Origin: Amblyomma americanum
Taxonomy: Eukaryota > Arthropoda > Arachnida > Ixodida > Ixodidae
Reading direction: 5' to 3'
Assembly (NCBI RefSeq): GCF_052857255.1
Contig: NW_027526484.1
Span: 2,701,501-2,765,500, forward strand
Length of the DNA: 64,000 bases
Under the pieces are notes generated by a model. The model made no database searches, was not told where the DNA came from, and saw nothing but the letters and a program-made list of their open reading frames with translations. This document shows, one piece after another, positions 45,608 through 58,380 of this stretch (the first letter of the stretch is position 1; every line of letters starts with the position of its first letter). Position numbers and translations under genes: made by a program.

Positions 45608-47696
45608 ATAAACGGAAGCAAGGCACAAAATGAATCAGTGCTTGAAATAACGGGAATTATAATTTGTTTCGTAAACACCTTAAGCATGCAGATGAGCGAG
45701 CCAAACATTGAGTTTGAAAGGTGCATGTGAATATCTCTCTAAAGGTTTCAGGCGCAACACTAGTGAACTGGTATCACCAAATATGCTATGGAACAAAAAA
45801 GTTTAGTTTAGCTGTTCCCAGTGTGTGCCACTTGAATGCAAGCAAGAGATTGTTCAGATAGCTTTTTTATTGCTTTTTTGAACTTTTTCGTTTGCGTTGA
45901 GCTTTTCGCAAGCTTGCCTAGCTCTGCTGTGTTTTTGCAGTAGCCGACGCAGGGCGGCAAGCTCACACTTCGGGTTTTTCGCGTCATTCGCGATTTCGCA
46001 AAACATCCCGAGCTCGCGCTTCAAACTTTTGGCGTCTACTGCTTTCCCGCCGCAACCCGACCCCCACTTTGGGGTCTTGACGCACCGCGCAGTTGTATAC
46101 TCGACATTCCCCTTTTGTTGCATTCGCTTGCGACGTTGTACAGACTACCCCAGCTCCCCTTTGGCTTGCCGACGTTCCCAAGCGTTGCTTTGCTTCATAC
46201 ATTGCACTACTCAGCTGCCACAGCGACAATCCGGCACCGTTTGTGACATCAGTGCCACTCCGTCGCTTCTGGCGAGGCGCCCTCTACCCATCTACGCAAC
46301 TGCGTCGCTCTCTGCTCTGGTGCTCCAAATCTCCGCCGCTGCATCGTTGACCGCTCCGGCGACTGACTGAGCCGCATACGCAGTCCTTTCCCTTTCCCCT
46401 TCTGTTCCTCCTTTCTTGCTACGATTGCGCTCTGCCCTTCACGGTCGTGTTATGGTGGCGACACTAGACGCGAATGCGCAAGATCGTTCTTGTAACAGCT
46501 AGCGCTGTAAAAAAGCTAGTGCGCGCTGCCAGAGTCACACTCGCGCAGCACTGACGCTGGTGGCTCGAAGGGAGCAGGAACGCTCTATGAGTTATACCCA
46601 TTTATTAGACTTATACTAGAGAAGATACACTAACGGTTTCATGAACCTAACAAAAGCGGGCAGGTGAAATTGTGGTATATAAATTCCCCCATCGCGCTGA
46701 AGGAAGCGCTAGAGCGCCGAGTTCTGGGAGCTCGCCAAACTGGGTCGGGTTTACTAACCAGTCACACTTGAGCATGTCGGAGAGCTAGGTGGTATTTTAC
46801 TGTGTCCAGTCGGGAAATCGGAATTATAGAGTGCAGTTAAGAGCAAGTTTATGAACGGAATACAGGATTATGAATGCAACATATTGCAATTTTTTTTATC
46901 TGTGTACAGTATTTGCATTCAGCGTATAACTGACGCGCACAGCCCATTGTGCCCATTGAAAAGTGCACCGTTAGATCTTAGACAACGCGCCCGGGGTGAA
47001 AGTGAATTAAATATATCCGCGAACATCACATTGCATGAACCCTTGAAGGTCGGTATGCGCCTGTTCAGCCTATATTTCAAGACATTCAAGACATCTACTG
47101 AGTACCACCTTCTAGTGCCCTTTAGATGCTGCTGTGCGCCACATATTACGCGCTTACAATTTACGATGAATAATAGAAATATCGTTTCAATTGGAATATT
47201 TTAAATGTTTATTGGTTAATAGATGCATCTCGTATGCAGCGTACAACGTCGGCAGTCTGAAAGCTTCCAGGCAGCTTTCCTTTCTCTTTTGCCTTCCTCT
47301 CACCTCATTTTGCTCTGCTCACGGCAGTGCTAGTGGTGGACATATCACCAGTCACAAGCCAGTGCACGTTCTCTCTGTTTAAACTAATACACTCTCTCAT
47401 GTACAACATAATTCATTACTTCCTGCGGTCATACGAAATATTTATTAACGCGGCATAGTAGGTGAGTGCAGTAAATTTTTCTCGCCTCGTTAGTGTCAGT
47501 ATTCTAATAGATCAATAAACCTGATTTAAAAGAACACAATATACAGTAGCATTATAAACGAAACTTGGTTCTCAAAAGTCATGCGCGCGTACTGGTGAAG
47601 AAATTAAAAAAAAACGAATTCACGTCTCGACCTAAAATGGGCTCAATTTTTCACATGTGCATATCTGTTAACAAAAATAAAATATTTAGGTCAGGT
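45608..47696 (-). other. intron of the NRF-6-like gene (2.1 kb)
   Basis: Lies between the last two exons, with GTAAGT at 47703-47698 as donor and CAG at 45604-45602 as acceptor. An open minus frame at 45854-46123 (lysine- and cysteine-containing, no known motif) lies within it and is not assigned. I see no other gene. Confidence 0.7.
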
Positions 47697-47703
47697 TACT
47701 TAC

Positions 47704-47846
47704 CACAAAAAAGTGCGAGAAGAACAACCTCTCTCTGGAGATGTGCAACCAAAGCTGTACAAAGGGCACGTGGATGATGTACACGCCGAAGGCTAGCCTG
47801 CTCAGGGGCGTGAAGAAGCTCCACGACAGGAACGTGTTTAAGAAGC
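47704..47846 (-). CDS. nrf-6: NRF-6-like acyltransferase, penultimate exon
   Basis: This 143-nt exon is bounded by an acceptor (CGCAG, ending 47847) and a GTAAGT donor (47703-47698). It supplies the last two bases of a Gly codon and 47 codons including FLNTFLSWSFFTPLSRLAFG and VYIIHVPFVQLWL. This matches a strongly conserved block of NRF/acyltransferase-3 proteins (FLSW...PLSRL..YLIH in relatives), covering a transmembrane helix with its His. Both boundaries fit the flanking exons in phase, with no stop, so this gene appears intact in this part. Confidence 0.9.
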
Positions 47847-47849
47847 CTG

Positions 47850-49028
47850 CGTTCGCGGAAAGACAGGTGGAAATACAAAAATGATTTCGTTTAATATAGT
47901 AAATAAAACAGAATACACATATGTATGAGCAGAGATGGTAAGAGAAAAGAGCACAGTCGTGTTAATGCATTTTCGAAGCACTCGCTGCAGTTGAAAGGGA
48001 TACACTAGCGTCGTAAATTACTGTCCTTTCTAGATATACGAGAAGATACAGGGGTTATGAAAACACACATGGTGCACTGTGGAAATTAGGCCTGTAGTAA
48101 TGTTTTCGAAGGACCTAAAAAAGCCTTCCTTCCACTTTACAGTCGTGAACAGCCGCGCTTCTGAAAATACCTATTCTTTTCAGTCGTATTTAAGAAAAAA
48201 GAAAGCCACTCGTAGACTGCCATCAAACCCTGTTTGATTTCCAATAGACGTGTGTTATTCAATGTGAATGGGATTTCGGTTCCTCCGTTGTGGGGCCGGT
48301 TGGATAAAATATAAAGAAGTGGCCATTTTATTGCAACGAGTGCTGGCGTCATCCCTCGGTGCGAAGGTGAGACGGCCATCAAGATGTCCTCCGTGCTGCT
48401 CGCATGGTCTTCGCCCGCGTTTACGTTCTCAGCAATAGATGGTGACATTGCGCCTACCATTTAGAATTGACTAAACGAACAAGAAATGAGCACAACTACG
48501 ATAATAAACAAAGACCAGCTCCTAATTCCATCGCTGTGCAAAATCAGAGCGAGAGGCTCAGTCGACAGACACGTTTACAGCTGTCTTCCAGAGTGAGAGT
48601 ACGCACATTCTGTAAGTAGACGTGATTTTGCCTTGCCATTGATTACTTAAAAAAGATGTTAAGAATTATATGGCACAACTGGAGCGCTAAAGCGGTTTGT
48701 TTACGGTAATTGACCTCTAAGGCGCCCTAATTTTTCTCAGACTGCGACACCTGAAGCCCTTGTTAAAATCCACTTAATGACACCGCACATGTAACATCGA
48801 CTACATTACCTATATAGATTTGCGCTCTCGGGCATGTTGTAACAAAGCACAGTTATTAGAAAGATGAGGATTTCGCCTCAGGATGTGAGTACCTTTTTAG
48901 AGTGTACTGCACGTTCATGTGGGCAAAAAAGGAAAAAGCAACTAGGCACCATTTCTGGTGACTACGCTGGGTAATTGTAGCTCATTCTCCTGGGGCCATA
49001 TTCTGTACGCTGTCCATTCTTCATTGCC
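47850..49028 (-). other. left part of the 13.8-kb NRF-6 intron
   Basis: Intronic sequence on the gene's strand. An open minus frame at 48137-48460 (107 codons) has no family motif and no supported splice sites. I leave it unassigned. Confidence 0.5.
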
Positions 49029-49030
49029 CA

Positions 49031-49365
49031 TTTCACGTCCATTTGGTCCTCTGTGAATGGTCATTCAGATATACCCTCCGCTTTCAAGCGTCCATGGGGT
49101 GCGACCCGACCATTGAGCTGTTGGCGACTGGACACCACCATCGGCTGCGATTGGCTGCTGTATACAGCTATAGTGGTGAGGTGCATCGCAGCGCTCTGTC
49201 AACAGCAGGTGATTGGTCCTGACCTCCGGTTGCCATTGGCTGCGATAGGCGGCCAATGGTGACGTCCGGTCGCCCACATCCAATGGCTGTGTCGCATCCC
49301 ACAGACGCTTAAAAAACGCGGGCATATCTGAATAACCAATGACCGAGGACCAAATGGACACGAAA
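49031..49365. mobile_element. fold-back / MITE-like element in intron
   Basis: Two inverted arms of about 115 bp: TTTCACGTCCATTTGGTCCT at 49031-49050 pairs with the inverse at 49346-49365, and further matches continue inward (ATTCAGATAT, AAGCGTC, GATGCGAC). About 100 bp of centre has no coding capacity. It resembles a non-autonomous DNA transposon. Confidence 0.65.
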
Positions 49366-49839
49366 TTGACAACTGGAAATGCACAGCTTTAGAATACTGA
49401 CTCTGCTCCTCAAAGAAGAAGGCACTTGGTGGCATTCACACCGTCTTAGTGTCGTGATGAATCGCATGAGGAGTTTGCTGTGAATTATGGTTATTTCCGA
49501 ACATTTTATTATTTTCGCCGGTCTTGTCAATTTTTCATTCCATGCGGCGTGTCTAGTTTCTTGTCCATCTTGCCACTGAATGTATTGGCGCTGCGAACTA
49601 ATTAAGACTTCGACTGCTTCGGGCATCGACATGACGGGCAGCAGCGAGTATAAAAAGCTTTCTTCCTGATGCAAGGTTTCTTTAAAAGTGTCATAACGGC
49701 TGTGCATATCGTCCTTCCACCTTTCGGAAAAAAGTTAAAGAAGCATTTTACAGGCGTATGTAGCTTCCTGAACAGCAGGAGGGCAACGAAATCCGGTCCG
49801 GGCATGGCGACTTTTGTGCAGCATTGCTCAGCTTTGTGC
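49366..49839. other. unassigned intron sequence
   Basis: No feature supported between the MITE-like element and the LTR element. Confidence 0.4.
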
Positions 49840-49843
49840 AGGT
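49840..49843. repeat. target-site duplication AGGT (left)
   Basis: AGGT directly left of the LTR element is repeated directly right of it at 56379-56382. Confidence 0.85.
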
Positions 49844-50585
49844 TGTTGGGGACGAGGGGTCCTTGAGTGAGCTGACTCAGCGCCGCAGGTCCCTTTTCCG
49901 AATGACGTTGTCGGACTTGGTTATGAAGGAAACTGTACAGAGGGTTTATTTTACATATTTTACAAGATTTTGGAACCCATTAGAGGGTGATGGGGGAAGG
50001 TCGGAGGATCTGAGAAGATCTGAGGATGATCGAGGATTCGTTCCTCACTGCACTCGTCGTCCGGTTTAAAAAGGGTCCGGTCCCTAGGATTCCCCAGGTT
50101 CGAGGAGGTCTTCGCCAGGTTGGGCGTGGCCTAACTTGCGTTGTCGTACACACATACACCACTTCACATAGGGACACGCCTCCGTCACATGCCTCGCCGG
50201 AGAGAGAGGGTGCCGCTGGACAATCGGCCCCAGCAGAGAGAGCGTTGTCTTCGCGTCCGAACGACAGTTCTCACGCTGTCAAGTCGGACACGTCTTCCGG
50301 GAAGTCCGAATGGGCGAGACGCCGGCGAGCAGGCACAGTTGAAGGGGTGAGTCACCCCTGCTCGGTTCTGGCGGTCGCTAACTGCCTCCGTGCCGCACGG
50401 TCGATCTTCCGGGAACAATGTTGTTTACAAACGGCAGTGGAATCCTCCGTCTCGAATCCAATAAACCACGCGAGGACCGGCCGTGGGAACCAAGTTGCCT
50501 ATCGCCGTGCAGTGACCCCGGTTGCAGGTGTCCGGACCGAATACGCAGCTGAATCAGACCACCGGCTGTCGCCAGAAACCTTACA
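49844..50585 (-). repeat. 3' LTR of Gmr1-like copy 2
   Basis: On plus it starts TGTTGGGGACG and ends CTTACA, the inverse of the copy-1 LTR ends. The GT microsatellite seen in copy 1 is minimal here. Confidence 0.92.
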
Positions 50586-50970
50586 GCTCCTCCGCGGCCC
50601 GAAAAATCTCGAATGTCCAGCGTTGACGACCGCTGGGCAGGAAGAGATGAGATGGCGTCCGTGTTGGTCCCCTGGATTGCAATATCATCGCCCCCAAGGC
50701 AGAACCCAAAGCACCACCAACAAAGGAAAGCGCAGGTGGGACGTTCCAAACGGCAAAGCACTGCCCCACCCGCAAGCGCTCGGACTTCGCCAAAGAATCA
50801 CCAGGCTTCTTCCATTGACAACAACACACGTTTAAAAAATTGTGTTCACATTTGGGTTAATTTTGTGCCGATTGAGCGTGAAACATCCCCTTTTGAAACT
50901 GCCACAGCCGGATTACTCGGAACAAAGTAAAAAAAAAACTCACACAGGAGGAGATTCCTCTTAGTTCTCC
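50586..50970 (-). other. 3' untranslated internal region of Gmr1-like copy 2
   Basis: Counterpart of 37737-38124 in copy 1, non-coding. Confidence 0.7.
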
Positions 50971-52480
50971 CGCTTACATCAGTCTGCTCAAGCAATCAGC
51001 CTTTCCGTGCAGTTTCCCCTTCTTATAACGCACCGAGAAATTGTACTGTTGGAGAGCCAGACTCCATCTGAGCAAGCAACCATTTTTGGGGGACATCTGT
51101 CGCAGCCACGTTAAAGGACAATGGTCAATCTCAAATACAAAGTTTGCTCCGTACAGGTAACACGACAACTTCTGTGCTTCCCAAACTAAACACGCGCACT
51201 CTTTTTCGGAAGTGCTGTACGCTTCCTCTCTACTGGTCAGTTTGCGGCTGATGTACAGAACAGGGTGTTCTTCATGGTCGTAGCCAACTTGGCTTAAGAC
51301 AGCACCCAGCCCTCTATCACTGGAATCACACTGGACTATGAACTCTTTCCCATAGTCAGGGGTCTAATGAAGGGTCGGGACACGAGTGCTTCCTTCAGGC
51401 TTTTGAAGGCGTTTTCTTTTTGGTTATCCCAACTTTCGTTAGTAGGTGCTCCCTTTCGCAAGGCGTCAGTTAAGGGACTAGCCCGCTGTGAGTAGCTAGG
51501 AATATATCGCTGGTAGTGCCCAACTAATCCAAAAATGAGCGAATGTCCGTTTTCGTCCGTGGTTCCGGAAATGCTGCGATCGGGGCAATCTTTAATTCGG
51601 ATGGGCTCCTAGTTCCCTGGCCTACAACGTGGCCCAAGTACGTCACCTGTGCGCAACCAAATCTACACTTTTCTGCCTTCAGTGTCAGTCCAGCCTGTCA
51701 TAAACTGGAAAACAAGGTCCTTAGGTGTTCTACATGCTCTTGCCAGGTTTCCGAAAAAATTGCCACATCGTCTAAATAAGGGAGTGCAAAGCACTGCATG
51801 TCCTTCAGTACGATGTGCATGAGTTTCGAGAAGCTGTAGGGGGCATTCTTAAACCGAAAACTAAGCATTAAGGGTCGAAAGGTGCCCGCTGGGGAGATGA
51901 AAGTGGCATACCTGCTCGTCCTTTCTGAGAGGGGAACTTGCCAATATCCTCGTACGAGATCGAGGGTGGAAATGAATTTCGCGCCGCTCAACCTTTATAT
52001 CCTTTCCTCTATGTTGGGAATCGGGTATAGCTGATCCCTGGTAATTGTATTCAGCTTTCTATAATCCACGCAGGGACGAGGATCTTTCCCTGGGGCCTCA
52101 ACAAGAATTAGCGGTGAGGTATAGTCACTTTCTGCTGGCTCTACAACCACTAACTCCAACATGCACTGAATTTCCGCGTCCATTATTTCTTTTTGCCGCG
52201 GTGATACCCTGTAGGGTTTCGACCGTACCGGCTCATCAGAGGTGAGCTCGATTTCGTGTCTCAGGAGGTGTGTCTTTCCCGGGCGACTGCTAAACAGGTA
52301 AGCGAATTCGCTCAACAACTGCTTTAGCGTGTCGACCTGTGTCCCGCTTAGGAAATCTGCATTCACGGAGTGAGCCAGAATGTTCTCCACGTTGTCACTA
52401 GCGTCAGCACCTCCCTTCCAACCCTGACTCTCGCTGTCCAGCTCTTCTGGTTCATTTAGAGTCAGATTGACGATCCCGCT
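50971..52480 (-). pseudogene. Gmr1-like reverse transcriptase and RNase H, copy 2
   Basis: Minus-strand RT fingers are readable at 52380-52020 (SDYTSPLILVEAPGKDPRPC, then VDYRKLNTITRDQLYPIPN, intact here but broken in copy 1). The palm follows at 51991-51698 with HDLVRG represented as LDLVRGYWQVPL and catalytic YLDDVAIF near 51770. A frameshift lies at about 51992 and others at about 51690 and 51370. RNase H ends at 50974 with EIDHCPLTWL and SRLM before a TAA. Domain identity is not in doubt, but no full protein can be made. Confidence 0.87.
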
Positions 52481-54200
52481 GCGTTCCACGAACGGCTTCA
52501 TCAGATTACAATGATAGATTCTCACCTGCTTTCCCCTGCCTGGAAGCCTTAGCGCGTAATTCGTCTCCGAAAGTTTTTGGAACACTCCTACTGGACCATC
52601 CCAGTGAACTTCCAGCTTGTTTTTTTTTCGATGGCCGGAGGATCATCACGCGATCGCCCGCGGTGAAACCTCGAAGGCGCGCGTTTTTGTCATAATAGAC
52701 CTTGGCGGCCTCCTGGGCAGGTTTCATATTTCGATTTACTAATTCCTTCGTGTTGTTAAGGCGGTCCAGTAGGTGAAGCACGTACTCAACCACTGTCTGG
52801 TTCTCTCCTGTCCTTTCCCACATTTCTCTCAGCATTCGGAGGGGAGAGCGGAGGGCTCTTCCATACACGAGTTCAGCTGGGGTAAACCCCGTAGCTTCAT
52901 GGGGGACTGTTCGTAAAGCGAAAAGTGTGGCCGGTAGACAATCCTCCCAGTCTGCTTTATGCTCATAACAAAGAGCACGTAGCACCCGCTTCAGCACCGA
53001 ATGCCATTTCTCTACACTGTTGGACTGCGGATGGTACACCGAGCTGTGTAACAATCTTATTCCTCATCTTTCTAGGAATGTGGTCGTCAAGGCGCTTGTA
53101 AAGACCGTCGCCTGATCGGCTTGGATTTCGGCCGGAAATCCTATTCTCGCGAACACTGACAAAAGGGCGTCGACTATTTCTGTGGAGCTCAAGTCCTTCA
53201 ACGGAATTGCTTCGGGAAATTTTGTGGCGGGACATAGCATAGTAAGCAAGTACTTATAGCCTGATTTCGTTGTAGGCAAAGTGCCTACTGTGTCTATTAC
53301 AAGCCGGCGAAAGGGTTCCGAGATCAATGGAACAATTTTCAGTGGAGCCTTCCATGTCTCTCCCGGCTTGCCCACGCGCTGGCACGCATCGCATGATTTT
53401 ACGTAGCGTTCTTCATCTTTGAAACAACCCGGCCAATAATATTCCATTAATAGCCGCTTCTTTGTTTTATTGATTCCCAGATGTCCTGCCCAGCCATTTT
53501 CGTGGCAGAGACTCAGAATGTCCGATCTGTATTTTTCGGGCACGACCAGCTGATCAAATGCTTTGCCTTTTCTGTCCTGGTAGTGTCGGTATAGTAAGCC
53601 TCCCTTCTCATGCATCGTTATGTTGCGTCTCGCGATGCCCTCTTTAGCTGTAAGGTGCAGTCTTTCCAAAGTGGGATCCTGCTTCCGTTCTTTTATTAGG
53701 GACTCCCTGTTCACCTGCAGAAGGCGATCAAAACTGCGCGATGTTGGAGATAAAACGGATCCTTCAGCGTTTTCTGATTCCTCTACCGACTTAGTGGTTG
53801 AAGTCCCTCGTCGCTCATTTGCTCGGTCAGCTGTCTGGATTTCATTCCTCGTTGGTTTCCTTCCCTCCTCATTTGATTGCAACGATATGCTGGCTGGTGC
53901 GTCTCTGGCTACCTGAGGTTCGGGAATCTGACTTAGCTGAGATGCGAGCTGACGAGTTTTCGATCTTGTGAAAGCTTGTATCACCCCGCTTCCGAGTTTC
54001 TGGCCTCTCTCGCGTAGCAATTGGTCTGATCGATTTGAGAAGAGGTAAGGATATTGAAGTGGCACGGCCTTCGAAACTGCGGCCTCAGTGATTAGCTCTC
54101 CAAACGGTCCACAAATTCTCACTCTAGCTATGGGAAGGCATACACTGTGTTCTTCTACTGCCTGTTTTATCCACAAGACTTCTCCCGCAAAATCGTCCAC
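52481..54200 (-). pseudogene. Gmr1-like integrase, copy 2
   Basis: Minus strand. The zinc domain is intact (SLCHENGWAGHLG, and SCDACQRVG near 53390). The core is VIDTVGTLP, QADQATVFTS and SVEKWHSVLKR, with a frameshift at about 53055-53064 between the second Asp and the Glu. The C-terminal domain ends near 52590 (FTAGDRVMILRPS) with another frameshift in an A-run at about 52622-52630, then the GRGKQVRIYHCNLMKPFV segment. Integrase is fused in frame behind protease (53064-54347 is one open stretch covering both), which confirms the order independently of copy 1. Confidence 0.9.
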
Positions 54201-55429
54201 TGACACGTAAGACGGGTGGACAACGTCCATCGTCGCGGCGCTATCTCGAAGCACCCTGCACGGTTTCGCGTTAACGTGCAGCTCGTGCAGGTATGGCTTA
54301 AGGAGCTCTATATTCTCGGCGTTATCCTCGACGCACGAGAACACCAAACGTTGCTTTGTACACTTGGCTGCAAAGTGCCCGACACCATTGCAGTTGTAGC
54401 AACGAAATGGCCTACTAGCCTCAAACTCTTTTTTCGCGGCTTTGTCAGCTCCCTGTCTCTTCGCCTGTTCTTCAAGCTTTTCTGGCGCTACCTTCGTTGC
54501 CTCCGATATCTCCGAACTTCTAGCACTTCGAGTCTTTCTGCAAGGCCCTTTTTTCGCATCGCGTTTCGAGCGTGTGACGCACCCTCTTCAGTGCTCAAGC
54601 TTCTGCGCGAAACGTACTCCTCTGCTAGCTCAGCTGCCCTTTCAACTGTGTCGACTTTTTTCCCTGTCTTGAACCCACAGTTTCACCACTTGGGGAATGC
54701 TTCGGTAAAATTGCTCAAGGCAAAAACACTCGATGATTTTGTCTCGGCTTTCACAAACCTCGGCTCCTTTTAGCCACTCTAGCAGATTCGTCTTTAGGCC
54801 ATACGCGAAATCCGGATAGCCCTCGCTATCGTTTTTCATTGCGTTCCTGAATCGCTGTCGGAAAGCTTCGGCTGACAGCCGGTACCTTTTTAGCAGGCTG
54901 GCTTTGACGTTTTCGTAGTCAGCTGCGTCTTGTGTGCTAAGTCTCGCTATGACTTCAGCTACTTCACATGGCAAGAGTGCCAGAAGCCGTTGCGGCCATG
55001 TACTGCGAGCAAAGTTCTCCCTTTCGCAAGTTCTCTCAATGTTTCCCAGGTAAAATCCTATGTCCCTTCCACTTTCATAGGGCTGCATGAATCTGTTCAT
55101 TCTATATGATTGTACATAGCTTACTCTTTCAGGAGACCCGGCTCTCGTACTGTCGCCTTTTTTCGATTTTCGCTTTCAAGCTGCAATCGCTTTATATTTC
55201 TTTCTTTTTCAGCTTCCCACTTTTGCCGTTCTTTCTCTTTTTCCCATTCCGCTTCCCTTTTTCTTTTTTCTTCCTGTACCAAATTCCACGTATCTACCAG
55301 CTGATCGTCATCTACGTGTTTTTTAATTGTCTTGCATATTTAAAGTTTTGTAATTTTTTCCTGTACTTCTATTGACAGTTCCTCGCATAACAACAGCAAG
55401 TCCGACTTTGACAATTTCATAAGGTCCAT
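54201..55429 (-). pseudogene. gag: Gmr1-like gag and protease, copy 2
   Basis: The ATG at 55429 corresponds to 33274 in copy 1. A GAA-to-TAA change near 55340 truncates the protein early, and a frameshift near 55110-55130 follows. The capsid-like part is readable at 55100-54642 (MNRFMQPYESGRDIGFYLG). An extra A at about 54655 causes a frameshift. The zinc knuckle (CYNCNGVGHFAAKC) is kept near 54365-54406. The protease reads LRDSAATMD near 54233-54260, with the same Ala as copy 1 at the position that is Gly in retropepsins. Confidence 0.85.
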
Positions 55430-55630
55430 GACAACGCTTTCTCCGCTTTGGCAATGCTATCTTCAAAATGTCGTGAGATTACCCTTTCTCAATTGACATA
55501 CACTTCCCAGTGATTCTAGATTATTCTCTCAACATCTGAAGCCTGGCGAATCCTATATCAAAATGCCGAAACGCTTACCGGTTGAGAAAGCACAATGTCG
55601 CACGGTCCATCCCAGCTGCTGCCAACCAGT

Positions 55631-56378
55631 TGTTGGGGACGAGGGGTCCTTGAGTGAGCTGACTCTTTCAGCGCCGCAGGTCCCTTCTCCGAATGACGTT
55701 GTCGGACTTGGTTATGAAGGAAACTGTACAGGTGGTTTATTTTACATATTTTACGAGATTTTGGAACCCATTGGAGGGTGATGGGGGAAGGTCTGAGGAT
55801 CTGAGAAGATCTGAGGATGATCGAGGATTCCTTCCTCACGGCACTCGTCGTCCGGTTTAAAAAGGGTCTGGTCCCTAGGATTCCCCAGGTTCGAGGAGGT
55901 CTTCGCCAGGTTGGGCGTGGCCTAACTTGCGGTGTCGTACACACGCACACACCACTTCACATAGGGACACGCCCCCGTCACATGCCTCGCCGGAGAGAGA
56001 GGGTGCCGCTGGACAATCGCCCCCACCAGAGAGAGCGTTGTCTTCGCGTCCGAACGACAGTTCTCCCGCTGTCAAGTCGGACACGTCTTCCGGGAAGTCC
56101 GAATGGGCGAGGCGCCGGCCAGCAGGCACAGTTGAAGGGGTGAGTCACCCCTGCTCAGTTCTGGCGGTCGCTAACTGCCTCCGTGCCGCACGGTCGATCT
56201 ACCGGGAACAATGTTGTTTACAAACGGCAGTGGAATCTTCCGTCTCGAATCCAATAAACCACGCGAGGACCGGCCGTGCGAACCAAGATGCCTATCGCCG
56301 TGCAGTGACCCTGGTTGCAGGTGTCCGGGCCGAATACGCAGCTGAATCAGACCACCGGCTGTCGCCAGAAATCTTACA
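55631..56378 (-). repeat. 5' LTR of Gmr1-like copy 2
   Basis: Matches 49844-50585. The primer-binding site (inverse of CCAACCA at 55622-55628) lies 2 bp inside it. Confidence 0.92.
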
Positions 56379-56382
56379 AGGT

Positions 56383-58380
56383 TCGCATCCTTTCAACACA
56401 TGCTCTAAGGCCCCACTGTGAGTTCAATTGTGCTCTTAATTTCTGTTAGTGTTCTGCACTGTGTGACGCTGTTCCAAGCCGCGAATTTATGAAAGGCACA
56501 TTCGACTTCGGCCCTTGTGTAATACAAGCTGAAGCGTACATAACCTCCTAAAAACATTGATGGCCTGCAAACTAACAAGCAATAGACCTTTTGGGTGCAA
56601 ATTTCACAAAACTCTTTTATTGCATCGAAATTCTTAGCTTGAGTACTTTAAGCCAACGTGAATTTCTCATATTTCGTTTTATCGAATGCGCAAGTTTTGA
56701 AATAACGATTATTAGAGGGGTTATTGGACGATTTTGTGAACACCGTAAAAAGCTTGCGGCGTGTTAAGGTGGTGTCATCGTGAAGATTACACGCAGCAAG
56801 AAATGCAGAAAGGCTCAAAAGTTGGCTCTACCCTTCCATAAATTTGTGTCCCTTCAGTTCTTATTGTTTAGTAATATAATAATAAAAGTATTATTAATTT
56901 TTATTGCCCTTCGAATTTTCATGTACACATTTTTTACCACACGTATGTATAGAGTGCTTGTGGGTGGGTAGGCAGGTCAGCGGGTATGTACCAGGCAAGC
57001 ATGTATCATTTAAAGAAATCATCAGAACAAGAGTCAACTCGGGTATGAAGCAAGATTTTATTACATTTGTAACAAAAGCAAACAATCAACAGGAAACAAA
57101 GAAAAGGAGCAGGCAGTTTCCCAATAAAAAAGTCCAACAAGCATTCAGAAGAATCTATTGGAGTAGATCCATGAAGCGGTGTCGGTCCACATCGAATGCA
57201 TACTTTTAAAGATTGGTCCATTGTTAATGTCGCTTTCTTTTCATTCGTAGTCCCTTCTGCAGACTCCAGTCCTACCAAACCCTATTAACTCTGCCAGCTA
57301 AGTTCATACATACTTTTATTCCAGGCAGCCACTATCGGAGATTCTCAAGCAAGGAAATAAACATGACGTTTTAAGCAGTGGTCTTTTATATCTTGCCGGT
57401 TTGTAATCTTTAAGGAAAAAAGGAAGAAAAAACGGACCGTGGTGAATTGACAAGCAAATATTCGACGTATCTCGACACACGCAGCAGATGTCAAGCACGG
57501 ATTTGCGGCGTTCGAAGGTCGCCATAGCCGCTCAGGTTTTTACTGCAGGCGCCATAAAACTACAGCCTGCGGAGTTGTTCCAACCGCGTCGGGGCGGGTC
57601 ACAACCCAACCACGGGTGCACGGCCCCAAGCCCGCGCGGCGACCACGCACTAAACCTGGTCTCGCGCATCCATCGCGTCAGACTTTTTATTGGCAATTAT
57701 TTTCGACTAGCACTCGATCATGCTAGAAAACTGTTTCTGTTTTCAGTTCGCTCATTTTGACGGATCGGACCTGCAGCCGCAAGCAATTTGTTACACTTCA
57801 AAGATGAAGTACGTGAGATCCAAGTAAAGATCCAATTTGTCTGATGAATACTTGAAGCCTCTGCTAATTATGCGCACAATAGGTTTGTAGCCACGGTTCA
57901 CATCAGCTGCACTGTTCGCATTACACCTCTCCTTTGTGCTTCTCTGTCTCCCTTGAAGGGAATATCTTTGTACTGACATTCCTACGGAGCTAGCAACCAC
58001 AAGACGCCGCGCATATTTGGACATTTCATTTCTGCTCATATGGCCGCGTATTTATATTGTGTGCGTTTTGCATTTCTAAAAATATTAATTTCTGTTTGTG
58101 TTACTAGCTATTTGTACATTTGTGTCCATAGGTTGTGTACTGCCCAGAGAAGTTGAATTGAAATATTAAAAATAAATAAAAGGTTGCCATTTATGCCGTA
58201 GGTCTGTGTTTTATATTATTGTACTTTTTCAACTTTATCTGCTTGATAAATCTAAAATTTCTAAAACCTAAAGCATTGATAAGTCTGAATTGCATAAGTC
58301 TTGCCGAAAAGTTCGGAGAACTCTGGTCTATATAGTGCTGCTGAGCACCACTCAAGTCCGACAGAACTGTAATCGGTAGT
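56383..58380. other. unassigned intron sequence
   Basis: Right flank of the LTR insertion within the NRF-6 intron. No gene, TIR or exon is supported. A GC-richer block at about 57500-57670 has no motif. Confidence 0.5.

Larger units (their letters stand above)
49844..56378 (-). mobile_element. Gmr1-like Ty3/gypsy element, copy 2 (gag-PR-IN-RT-RH order)
   Basis: A 6.5-kb minus-strand sibling of 32368-38994, with LTRs of 742 and 748 bp, the same primer-binding site (minus strand from 55628) and a 4-bp AGGT target duplication. Reading leftward the order is gag, protease, integrase, RT, RNase H, again with integrase ahead of RT. Its position between NRF-6 exons at 61643 and 47846, on the gene's own strand, makes it an intronic insertion. 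It differs from copy 1 in which lesions it carries. Confidence 0.94.

Noticed and set aside
45854..46123. 89-codon minus frame with Lys/Cys-rich sequence
   Set aside because: It lies in an NRF-6 intron, has no family match I know and no splice or start context. It may be a repeat fragment.
48137..48460. 107-codon minus frame in the NRF-6 intron
   Set aside because: Considered as an extra exon, but the flanking exons already join in phase (CATGRG then G and FLNTF), and it resembles no NRF segment.
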